A stretch of DNA of 64,000 nt from positions 1 to 64,000 of the forward strand of contig NZ_JASISY010000014.1 in NCBI RefSeq assembly GCF_030063365.1, in the 5' to 3' direction. Of this stretch, positions 51,294-60,200 are shown piece after piece. Every line of letters begins with the position of its first letter. Positions within the stretch are counted from its first letter, which is position 1. Made by a program: the position numbers and the translations under genes. The notes beneath the pieces were generated by a model. That model saw only the letters and a program-made list of their open reading frames with translations, ran no database searches and was not told the DNA's origin. Origin of the DNA: Cryobacterium sp. PH29-G1 (GTDB lineage Bacteria; Actinomycetota; Actinomycetes; Actinomycetales; Microbacteriaceae).

Positions 51294-52456
51294 CAGTTGC
51301 CTCCAAAGATGTCAGCGAGCATAGATGCATGAAGAACCTGAACAGCGGCCACTTCCGCGTCGAGCGACGCGATGCCCTCGTCAATGACAGCAAGCCCCTT
51401 GAGCATTGCATCCTGTTGAGCCAGGTTAATTGCCGGCACGGGCATGGCCTTTAGCACCGTGCTGTTGATTGTGTTCAAACCGCTTGTACTCTTGGCGACG
51501 GTTCGAATGTAGGCGCGACCACGCTGACTGTTGACCCACTCCAGGATAAACTCCGGACGGAAATCTGCATTCGCCCGAACCCGGAAGAGATGGTTCTGAA
51601 ACAGGAGAGAATCGTCCCGACTCCAAATCGCGGCACGCCCGATCTCACTCACGGAGGCGTGACCTTCGACCACTAGGACATCGCCACGCTCGAGTCCCTT
51701 TGTTGCGATCTCAGCTTCTGTCGCCCCGATTTCCTTGATCTCGGAAAGCTCAAGCGAGCCCCGATGGACGTTCGCCACTCGAAGGTAGGGCGCTGCGGTG
51801 GACATCGCTCGGCGGGCGGGGCCAACGGTGACACCAGAGGCGATGCTCGCAGCTTCGCCCAGTGAAGTCTCGGCGGCTTCGCGTGGAAGCGCGGATTCGA
51901 TCCACCGGTCCCGAGCCTCGAACATGCTCCGCAACTCGGTGGCGATCGCCAGCCGGTGCTGGCCTGCTGCCCAGAGGGGTTTGACGATACGCCTCTGCTC
52001 GTTGAGGGATGGCAGGTCGAACTCGAATTTAGAGAGGTCACGCCAGTTGGTGCGGGGAGACAGCGAACCAGCAGAAGTGCCCAGGGCGTGGTCGAAGAAC
52101 TCGTTGGATTGGACGAGAAACGGCAGGAATTCCGCGAGCATCTGAGTCTCATCCGTCTCGAAAGTGAGAATGTCACCAGAGCAGATCGCGTCGAACTCGG
52201 CATACGCGGCCTTCCGTTGGTAGGTACGGCGCTTGCCAAAGAGCGTCTGTCCTGGCTTCACGCGGCGAGTAAAGGTGGTGCCTTCGTCGAGTGATCCCCA
52301 GCGTTGGATCCTCAGCTCACCAGGGTCCAGATGTTCCATGGCGATAACACGGTTGATTCCAGCAGACTCAGGGTCACGGAGGGTCTCGTTCGCATTGCGG
52401 ACGACATCACCGAAGGCAACGTGCTTCCAGAAGGACTTGTCGAATTTGAGACTCAT
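51293..52456 (-). CDS. hsdS: Type I restriction specificity subunit S
   Basis: A 387-residue HsdS with two target recognition regions separated by conserved helices. The central spacer is SLNEQRRIVKPLWAAGQHRL and the C-terminal one INLAQQDAMLKGLAVIDEGI. The recognition sequence cannot be predicted here. It overlaps hsdM on one side (ATGA) and hsdR on the other (TGATG), so all four genes are coupled. Confidence 0.92.
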   Translation of the reverse strand: MSLKFDKSFWKHVAFGDVVRNANETLRDPESAGINRVIAMEHLDPGELRIQRWGSLDEGTTFTRRVKPGQTLFGKRRTYQRKAAYAEFDAICSGDILTFETDETQMLAEFLPFLVQSNEFFDHALGTSAGSLSPRTNWRDLSKFEFDLPSLNEQRRIVKPLWAAGQHRLAIATELRSMFEARDRWIESALPREAAETSLGEAASIASGVTVGPARRAMSTAAPYLRVANVHRGSLELSEIKEIGATEAEIATKGLERGDVLVVEGHASVSEIGRAAIWSRDDSLLFQNHLFRVRANADFRPEFILEWVNSQRGRAYIRTVAKSTSGLNTINSTVLKAMPVPAINLAQQDAMLKGLAVIDEGIASLDAEVAAVQVLHASMLADIFGGN

Positions 52457-53946
52457 GCCGACATCTCCGATCGAAGCAGCGTGAAGACAGCACCGATGAC
52501 AGCATCAGAGTTATCGGCCGCAGCCCGCCAATCCGCGGCCGCATCGATGACATCGACATGCTCATCCGAGTCGGCGGCCTTGGCTCCTGCAACGTATAGC
52601 GGTATCGCGAGGCTGTAGGACTTGTCGGCGATCTGGTCGGTCGTTGCGACTGTCGCGAACAGGTCTACGTCGGCGAAGCTTTGGTACGCGTCGAGAATCT
52701 TCGCCTTGTGCGTTTCGCGCAGAAACGACTGCGCCTGCTCGCGCGCGACCTCGTTGATCGCGTTGATGAACAGCACTTTGCCCTTGTTCTGGGCTGGTTT
52801 GGTGGCACGCAAGGTGATGACAACTGCTTCCATCGGCGAGTTATAGAACAGGCCTGCGCCGAGGCCGAGGACACACTCGATCAGATCTGACTTCACGAGT
52901 GCCTCGCGCAGTGCTGCTTCCTCCCGGCGGAAGAGCACGCCATGTGGAAAGAGGATCGCGGCTCTCCCCGTCTTGGGATCGAGGCTCTTGGCGATGTGCT
53001 GAAAAAAGGCGTAGTCGGCGCGACCCTGTGGCGGGACACCCCATGTGTTGCGTCCGTAGGGGTCGTTGGAAAACGCGTCTCGGTTCCACGCCTTGATGGA
53101 GTACGGCGGGTTCGCCAGCACCACGTCGAAGGTCTGGAGCTGGCCCTTGGCGTCGTGAAACGCCGGCCGGGCGAGGGTGTCGCCGTGAGCGATGTGTCCA
53201 TCGGTGACACCGTGCAGGAACAGATTCATCCGTGCGATCGCGGACGTTCCGTAATTGAGTTCCTGGCCGTAGAGGCGCAGATTGCGCCACTCCTTTCCCT
53301 GACGCTTCACCTCGGCGGCCGTGGATATCAGCATCCCGCCTGTGCCGCACGTGGGGTCGTAGACCGATTCGCTCGGCTGCGGCTCCAGCATTAGTGTCAT
53401 CAGGTGCACGAGGGTGCGGTTGGTGTAGAACTCCTGGGCCGTGTGACCCGAGTCGTCGGCGAATTTCTTGATCAAGAACTCGTATCCGTTGCCGAGCTCG
53501 TCCTCCGGCAAATTCGCGAGCGACAGGGTCTCCGTCGAGAAGTGCTCGATCAAGTCAGCAAGGGTTGAGTCGGGCAGCAGGTTCTTGTTTCCCCATTCGC
53601 CGTCCCCGAACACGCCAGGAAGGGTGTCTGGGTTGGCAGCCTCGATGGCGCGCATCGCATTGAGGGCTGTGGCGCCGATTTCGCTGGTAAGGGCCCTGAT
53701 GTCGCCCCAGTGGCAGGCCGCGGGAATGGCGAAACGGTGGTTCTCCGGAAGGTCGGCGAGTTCTGTGTCGGCGTAGATTTCCATCGCGGTTGCGTGCTCT
53801 TCGTCGTATACGTCCGAAATCCGCTTCAGAAAGACGAGCGGAAAAATGTATTGCTTATAGTCCCCGGCATCGATGAGGCCGCGCAGGATGACGGCAGCTC
53901 CCCACAGGTAGTCCTCCAACTCGCGCTGGCTGATGCGTTCGCTCAT
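52453..53946 (-). CDS. hsdM: Type I methyltransferase subunit M, second copy
   Basis: A 497-residue HsdM. N-terminal helical domain (ELEDYLWGAAVILRGLIDAG), SAM-binding DPTCGTGGMLIST, and the catalytic DVVLANPPYSIKAW (N6-adenine). The ATG used overlaps the stop of the preceding hsdM by four bases. It shares only moderate similarity with that first HsdM, so the pair is not a recent duplication. Confidence 0.93.
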   Translation of the reverse strand: MSERISQRELEDYLWGAAVILRGLIDAGDYKQYIFPLVFLKRISDVYDEEHATAMEIYADTELADLPENHRFAIPAACHWGDIRALTSEIGATALNAMRAIEAANPDTLPGVFGDGEWGNKNLLPDSTLADLIEHFSTETLSLANLPEDELGNGYEFLIKKFADDSGHTAQEFYTNRTLVHLMTLMLEPQPSESVYDPTCGTGGMLISTAAEVKRQGKEWRNLRLYGQELNYGTSAIARMNLFLHGVTDGHIAHGDTLARPAFHDAKGQLQTFDVVLANPPYSIKAWNRDAFSNDPYGRNTWGVPPQGRADYAFFQHIAKSLDPKTGRAAILFPHGVLFRREEAALREALVKSDLIECVLGLGAGLFYNSPMEAVVITLRATKPAQNKGKVLFINAINEVAREQAQSFLRETHKAKILDAYQSFADVDLFATVATTDQIADKSYSLAIPLYVAGAKAADSDEHVDVIDAAADWRAAADNSDAVIGAVFTLLRSEMSA

Positions 53947-55502
53947 ACGGTTATGTCCTGTCCAATGTCCCACTTCGCCAGTTCAGCTTCCAAGCCGGCG
54001 CGGGTTCTCGTGGACTGTGCGTGGGCGACTTCGAGGTTTGCCAGGGCGTCGGCAAGAGTCGCTTTCTCGCCAGTGTCGGCAGGTGCGACGTAGAGCGGGA
54101 TGTTGAGGTTGTAGTGGTTACCAGCGATGTCGTCGAGGTCGACGACGCGCGCCAAGCCGTCGATATAGCCGAACGTTTCATACGCGTCGAGCAGCTGCCG
54201 GGCGTGCTCCGGCTCAAAGGTGTTCTGGTTACGGCCACGCTTGAACAGGGACTCGCCGTTGATGAAAAGCACCTTGCCCTTCTTCTCAGTGGACTTGCCG
54301 AGCCGAAGGATCAGCACGCACGCCGCGAGGCCAGTGCCATAGAACAGGTTGGGTGCCAGTCCGATCACAGCGTCCACCACATCGGACTGGAGGATGTTAG
54401 TGCGGATCTTTGCTTCGGTGCCCGGCCTGAACAGCGCACCTTGGGGCAGGACGACTGCGACTCGGCCCGTCTTCGGACGAGCCGACGTGAGCATGTGCTG
54501 AACCCACGCCCAGTCGGCGTAACCCTTAGGTGGGACGCCCCCGAGAGCGTTGCGGCCCCATTTGTCAGACGCCCACTCGGCCACACCCCAGTTCTTCAAC
54601 GAGAACGGCGGATTAGCGACGACACAGTCGAACTGGGCAAGATGGTTGCCCGTGTAGAAGCAAGGGTTTCGCAGGGTGTCCTCGCGGAGGACCCTGAAGT
54701 CCTCGACGCCGTGAAGCAGCAGGTTCATGCGAGCGATCGCAGAAGTCGCGAGAACCTTCTCCTGGCCGTACAGCTTGCCCCACAGAGTCTTGGGGCTGCC
54801 ACCTGCGGCCTTCACATGCTCGATAACCTCGATCAACATGCCTCCGGTGCCGCAGGCCGGGTCATAAATACTTTCGCTTTCGACCGGGTTGAGGATGTTG
54901 ATGAGCAGTCCGATCACCGAGCGCGGGGTGTAGTACTCGCCCGCCTTTTTGTTCGACTGGTCGGCAAAGCGTTTGATGAGGTACTCATACGCGTTGCCGA
55001 AGACATCCGGTGCGACTGCTGCGTTGGAAAGCGTCTTGGTCGAGAAATGCTCGATCAGGTCGGCGAGCATGCGGTCGGGCAACTTATCCTTGTTGGTCCA
55101 ATTAGCGTTGCCGAAGATGCCGTAGAGCGTCTCGGGGTTGGCCTTCTCAATCTCTCGGAAAGCGGTCTGGAGCGCGGTGCCAATATTCTCGGTGCGGTTG
55201 CGCACGTCGGCCCACAGGTTGCCCTCGGGGATCGCGAACCGATGGTTCTCGGCGAAGGCCGCGAACTCGTGGTCGCCACCGGATTCCTCCAGCGCCTCGG
55301 CGAACTCCTCCATATAAACGTCGCTTATCCGTTTGAAAAACATCATCGGGAAGATGTACGCCTTGAAATCGGCCTGGTCGATCGATCCTCGAAGGAGGTC
55401 GGCCGCGGCAGCCAGATAGCCTTGCAGCGCATTCAGCGTGAGAGCATTGGCGTTCGTTGCAATCAGACCGCTCGCAAGAGTTGCGGCTTCCTCTTCTGTC
55501 AC
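53943..55502 (-). CDS. hsdM: Type I methyltransferase subunit M, first copy
   Basis: A 519-residue HsdM with SAM motif DPACGTGGMLIEV and catalytic VVANPPFSLKNWG. It starts ALTLNALQGYLAAAADLLRG, the usual helical dimerisation region. It is the first gene of the restriction operon. Two HsdM genes with one HsdS and one HsdR is unusual; the two proteins may form a mixed M1M2S enzyme in place of the common M2S. Bases 55503-55748 hold divergent promoters. Confidence 0.93.
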   Translation of the reverse strand: MTEEEAATLASGLIATNANALTLNALQGYLAAAADLLRGSIDQADFKAYIFPMMFFKRISDVYMEEFAEALEESGGDHEFAAFAENHRFAIPEGNLWADVRNRTENIGTALQTAFREIEKANPETLYGIFGNANWTNKDKLPDRMLADLIEHFSTKTLSNAAVAPDVFGNAYEYLIKRFADQSNKKAGEYYTPRSVIGLLINILNPVESESIYDPACGTGGMLIEVIEHVKAAGGSPKTLWGKLYGQEKVLATSAIARMNLLLHGVEDFRVLREDTLRNPCFYTGNHLAQFDCVVANPPFSLKNWGVAEWASDKWGRNALGGVPPKGYADWAWVQHMLTSARPKTGRVAVVLPQGALFRPGTEAKIRTNILQSDVVDAVIGLAPNLFYGTGLAACVLILRLGKSTEKKGKVLFINGESLFKRGRNQNTFEPEHARQLLDAYETFGYIDGLARVVDLDDIAGNHYNLNIPLYVAPADTGEKATLADALANLEVAHAQSTRTRAGLEAELAKWDIGQDITV

Positions 55503-55748
55503 TCGGTCCCCTTGCTCAAAGTCCTCTCCTCATAGTGCCCTACGCCTACGACCTTCGCGGACAGGCATCGACCCTAGCTGTCGTCCCGCATGGGGATCGT
55601 TCAACGAATGCCACAAGTTGTTTGCGCCAGCTCCGGAAACACGGGCCTTCATGCGGTTCAGTAAGGCTGTCCTTTAAAAATCCCGTAGAGGGGTGCCTAT
55701 CTGATACTCTCTCAGGAGAGCGAGCAAAGAAAGCTAGGTGAGCGCACC

Positions 55749-56366
55749 GTGTTGGTTGGTTATGCCCGTGTATCCACGGTGATGCAGGATCTTGAGACGC
55801 AGATCGGAAAGCTCACTGCGCTTGGTGTCGACCCGAAACGGATCTATACCGACAAGGGCTTCACCGGCAAGAACATGACTCGTGATGGGTTGGAAAAGGC
55901 ACTGGCTGCCTGTCGCGCCGGCGACACGCTTATTGTTCCTAGCCTCGATCGACTCGCACGCAACGCGCTCGACACGTTGGAGATTATTAAGGAGCTTGGT
56001 GAGCGCGAAGTTATCTTGAGCAATAACGGCATGGTTTATGACCCGAAGGACCCCATGGCGAAGATGATCTTCACCATGCTTGCTTCCGTTGCCGAGGCTG
56101 AGGGCGGGTGGATTAGTCTCCGCACAAAGGAGGCCATGGCCAGGCCGAGCGTTCGGAGGAAATTGCGGGGGAGACAGCCGAAGCTCACGCCGAAACAGGA
56201 TGCCGCTGTTGCGCTTCACTTCGCTGACCCGAAGACAGATATTTCGGAAATTGCGACGATGTTTAACATCTCGCGGAGCAGTGTGTACCGGGCAGTTGAA
56301 CGGCACACCCGCCGGGAGGCAGAGGCCATAGACGCCATTGTCGAGCCTTCGAAATCGGGGGCATGA
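55749..56366 (+). CDS. Serine recombinase, resolvase/invertase type
   Basis: A 205-residue recombinase. Catalytic motif GYARVSTVMQDLETQ, arginines in VPSLDRLARNALDTL, and a C-terminal HTH (ISEIATMFNISRSSVYRAVE). GTG start with AGGTGAG upstream. It is related in type, not in close sequence, to the resolvase at 25333. Near the end of the E helix (AEAEGGWISLRTKEAMARPS) the sequence departs from the commoner EAERDLI.RTKEG pattern, which could affect activity. It may be part of the conjugative or multimer-resolution functions that follow. Confidence 0.88.
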   Translation: MLVGYARVSTVMQDLETQIGKLTALGVDPKRIYTDKGFTGKNMTRDGLEKALAACRAGDTLIVPSLDRLARNALDTLEIIKELGEREVILSNNGMVYDPKDPMAKMIFTMLASVAEAEGGWISLRTKEAMARPSVRRKLRGRQPKLTPKQDAAVALHFADPKTDISEIATMFNISRSSVYRAVERHTRREAEAIDAIVEPSKSGA

Positions 56367-56484
56367 TCATGGGCGCTGCGTGCCCGCGGAATCTCGCGGG
56401 TCTTGAGTGCTCTCGAATTGTTGAGTTGTTGCCAACGCTGTTAACCTCCTCGAAGCGCCCATTTGGGGTGCAGGGGAGTGTCTT

Positions 56485-56677
56485 ATGGCTGGCAAGGGCT
56501 CAAAGAGGAAAGTTTCAACCGCTCAAATCGAGTTCGACTTGTGGGGTGTCGATGAGAGCAGTGCGGATGCGCACCTCGAGGCTGTACGAACCGCTGAGCC
56601 GTCGCCGGTTGAGGTTGCCCTAGTCAGTGGCCAGCTGAGTTTTGATGACTTTTGGAATGAACAGGATGGTGGGACCG
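56485..56677 (+). CDS. Short leading protein segment, frame runs on
   Basis: Starting at ATG with AGGGGAG upstream, about 63 codons look real (MAGKGSKRKVSTAQIEFDLW, then VRTAEPSPVEVALVSGQLSF). After that the same frame continues without a stop through the next gene in another frame (Gly/Pro/Arg-rich filler) and into the methyltransferase-helicase, giving a 1914-codon open frame to 62229. Either this is a separate small gene whose stop was lost or the helicase is made as a fusion. The function is unknown. Confidence 0.5.
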
Positions 56678-57211
56678 ATGAACAAGTACGGGGCGCAGGC
56701 CAGGGATCACTGGGTCAAGATGGCCCCGAGCCGGTACGTGGCGTTGCCGAACCCGGAGCAGTTCTTCGAGGAACTAGGCGAGCAGGTGCTGAGCCAGGTC
56801 GACGCCCTGAGCCAGACGATCGCCGGACCGGACCCGGCGGGGGAGAACTACCTGGAGAAGGCGGGCCGACTCACGATGGCACAGAAGCAGGCCGAGGAGA
56901 TCGTGCTGGCCGATCTGGTGTGGATCACCCCGGAGCTGTCGCCGAGCCAGGAACGGGAAGAGTGGGAAGCCACCCGGCCGATGGACTCGGCACTGGCACG
57001 ATGGGCGGACAGCGTGCAGGACAGCCCGGAGGGGGCGACCTCGACCTACGAGGAGGAACTGGCGGCGGAGGAGTGGGCCGTGCCGGTGACCTTCATCCAG
57101 CAGCTGCTCGCGGCGGCGAACCCGAGCCGGTTCTTGACCGAGAACGCCGACACGATGAAGCGGGCGGCGGATATCCGCTACGAGAAGATCGCCCAGGCGC
57201 ACCCGGAGTAG
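56678..57211 (+). CDS. Plasmid protein upstream of helicase
   Basis: A 177-residue protein in the +2 frame (MNKYGAQARDHWVKMAPSRY, NPEQFFEELGEQVLSQVDAL, PAGENYLEKAGRLTMAQKQA). It is acidic and helical and its composition is far more protein-like than the overlapping frame. GGTGGGA precedes the ATG. Proteins of this sort precede methyltransferase-helicase genes on actinobacterial plasmids; their role is not established. Confidence 0.75.
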   Translation: MNKYGAQARDHWVKMAPSRYVALPNPEQFFEELGEQVLSQVDALSQTIAGPDPAGENYLEKAGRLTMAQKQAEEIVLADLVWITPELSPSQEREEWEATRPMDSALARWADSVQDSPEGATSTYEEELAAEEWAVPVTFIQQLLAAANPSRFLTENADTMKRAADIRYEKIAQAHPE

Positions 57212-60200
57212 CCGCACCGAGTTTTACCCCGGGGAGTCAGGAGAGCCTCGCCCCCTCGGGAGCGAAAGCGCGTTTCGGCGCAAACGTCGCCGCGATTCGG
57301 CTCTCCCAGCAGCTGCGCGCCGAAGGCCGGCCCGCCACCGGCGACGAGCACCAGGTGCTCGCCCGGTGGTCGAGCTGGGGCGCCGTGCCCGACGTCTTCG
57401 ACGAATCCAAAGACAGCTGGTCGAGCGAACGCACCGAACTGAAATCTCTGCTCAGCGACGACGCCTACGCCGAAGCGCGCCGCACCACGATTAACGCCCA
57501 CTACACCGACCCGGCCTACGTACGCGAAATTTGGGCGGCCCTCACCGACCTCGGCTTTGACGGCGGCCAGGTGCTGGAGCCCGGTGCGGGATCCGGCACC
57601 TTCATTGGCTTGGCGCCCGAAGGCGTCCGGATGACCGGAATCGAACTGGACAGCACGACGGCCCTGATCGCGAGCGGCCTCTACCCGCAGGCGGAGATTC
57701 GCGCCGAGTCCTTCGCCGACAGCCGGTTCCCGGGCGGATACTTCGATGCCGCGGTCGGCAACGTGCCGTTCGCGGACGTGCGCCTGCACGACCCGGCGCA
57801 CAACGCCGGCCGGCACTCGATCCACAACCACTTCATCATCAAGGCCCTGGCGCTCACCCGTCCCGGCGGGCTGGTCGCCGTGCTCACCAGCCACTACACG
57901 CTCGACGCGCAGAACCCGTCCGCCCGCCGCGAGATGAACGCGATGGCCGATCTCGTCGGTGCCGTGCGGCTGCCCTCAGGGGCGCACCGCCGCGCCGCGG
58001 GAACCGACGTCGTGACCGACCTGCTGGTCTTCCGCCGCCGGGAGATCGGCGAGCCCGCGGCGTCCCAACTCTGGGAAACCGTCACCGCACAGCAGGTCGA
58101 TGAGCGCATGGTGAAGATCAATTCCTATTTCGACCAGCGTCCCGAAAACATCCTCGGCGACGTGCGTGTCGGCACTGGAATGTATGGCAATGGCTCCCTC
58201 ACCGTGACAGCCGCCGACCTCGTAAACACCCCGGTCGACCTCCGCACGGCCCTCAGTGGTGTCGTCGCCGATGCGACCGCAGCTGGCCAACGGATGACCG
58301 CGCGCAGCGCTCACTCGGAGCGCGCGCTGGCAACCTACCGGCCCGCGGAACCGACCCAGTGGGACGGCACCATCGTTGACCAGCACGACGGCACCTTCAC
58401 CGTCGTGCGCGCCGGCGTCCACACAGCACTCAAGGTTCCGAAGAACGCGGCCACCGAACTGACCGCGCTGCTCGGCCTTCGCGATGGCACCACAGCCCTG
58501 CTGGCCTTGGAAGCGGCGACGGTCGATGACACCGATGAGATCGTCGACACCCGCGCCATCCTGTCCGCCCGGTATGACGACTACCAGACCCGCTACGGCC
58601 CACTCAACCGCTTCACGCTGCGCTCCACCGGCCGCGACGACCCGGACACGGGCGAAGCGGGGACGGCCCGCATTACGCCCACTCCGGCTCGTCTGCTGCG
58701 CGCCGATCCGTTCGGGCCCCTCGTGATGGCCTTGGAACGCTTCGACGAGGAACGGCAGACCGCGTCGCCGGCTGCGATGCTCAAACAGCGTGTCGTCGCC
58801 CAGCGCCCCATCACCCAGGGCGCCGATACCCCCGCCGAGGCGATCACTCTGAGCCTGGATCGCACCGGCCGCATCGACCTCGACACAATCGCGCACCTGC
58901 TCGGTCAGACCGAAGTGGATGCCCGGGCCGGCCTTGGCGAGATGGTCTACGACGACCCCACCACCGGAAACCTGATCCACGCTCCCGAGTACCTCTCCGG
59001 GGACGTACGGATCAAGCTCGACGCCGCGCAGGCCGCCGCTGAGACCCAACCCGACCGGTTCGCCGTGAACGTGGCGGCACTGCAGACGGCCCTGCCGGAG
59101 AAGCTCACCATGGAGCAGATCCAGGCACGGCTCGGCGCCGTGTGGGTCGACGCCGACACGCACCAGCAATTCCTCCGGGAGCTTCTGCGTGATCGCAGCA
59201 TCCGGGTGGAAAACCCGATGCCGGGAATGTGGGAGGTGCGCGGTAACCGGCAGACGTTGCGCGCCACCAGCGAGTGGGGCACCGTGCGCCGCCCGGCGAC
59301 CATGCTCACTCAGGCGCTGATGGAGCAGAAGCCGATCACCGTCTATGACGAGTACGAAGAGATGGGCACGAAGAAGCGGGTCGTGAACGCCTTGGAGACC
59401 ACGGCCGCGCAGGAGAAAGCCGACCAGCTGCAGGAGCGGTTCGGCGAGTGGGTCTGGGAAAACCCGGAGCGGGCGGAACGCCTCACCGATGGGTACAACC
59501 GCCGCTTCAACTCCATCGCGCTGCGCGACTACAGCCATGAAGGCGACTACCTGACGTTGCCCGGGGTGGCGTTGAACTTCGTGCCGCGACCGCACCAGCG
59601 TGCCGCGGTGGCGCGGATGCTCTCCGAGCCTGCCGTGGGGTTGTTCCACCAGGTCGGAGCGGGCAAGACCGCGGAAATGGTGATGGGCACCATGGAGCTG
59701 GGCCGGATGGGCCTGGTCACCAAGCCGGTGGTCGTGGTGCCCAACCATATGCTCGAGCAGTTCGCCCGCGAGTGGCTGCAGATCTACCCGCAGGCACGCA
59801 TCCTGGCCTCGTCGAGTGACGACCTCGCCGGTGACAAGCGCCGCCTGTTCGTCGCCCGCGCGGCCGCGAACGACTGGGACGCCATCATCATGACGCGCAC
59901 CGCGTTTCAACGCATCCCGCTGTCGCCGGTCGCCGAAGCCGGTTACATCAGCCGGGAACTCGAAACCCTGCGTGCGGTGTTCGAGGAGGCGACCGGCGAG
60001 GACGCGATGAGCGTCAAGCGCATCGAAAAGAAGCTGCTGTCACTGGAGCAGACCTACAAGGACCTCACGGACAAGCCCCGCGATCCTGGCATCACCTTCG
60101 AGTCGACGGGGATCGACTATGTCGTCGTCGACGAGATGCACGACTATAAGAACCTCGCCACCGAGTCGAGCATTCAGGATGCCCGGATCGCAGGTGCGGG

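Noticed and set aside
54021-55535. 504-codon plus-strand frame opposite hsdM
   Set aside because: The minus strand has unmistakable HsdM motifs; the plus-strand product resembles nothing and lacks a start site.
57976-59910. 644-codon open frame on the minus strand inside the methyltransferase-helicase
   Set aside because: The opposite frame carries clear methyltransferase and helicase motifs; this one is low-complexity shadow.
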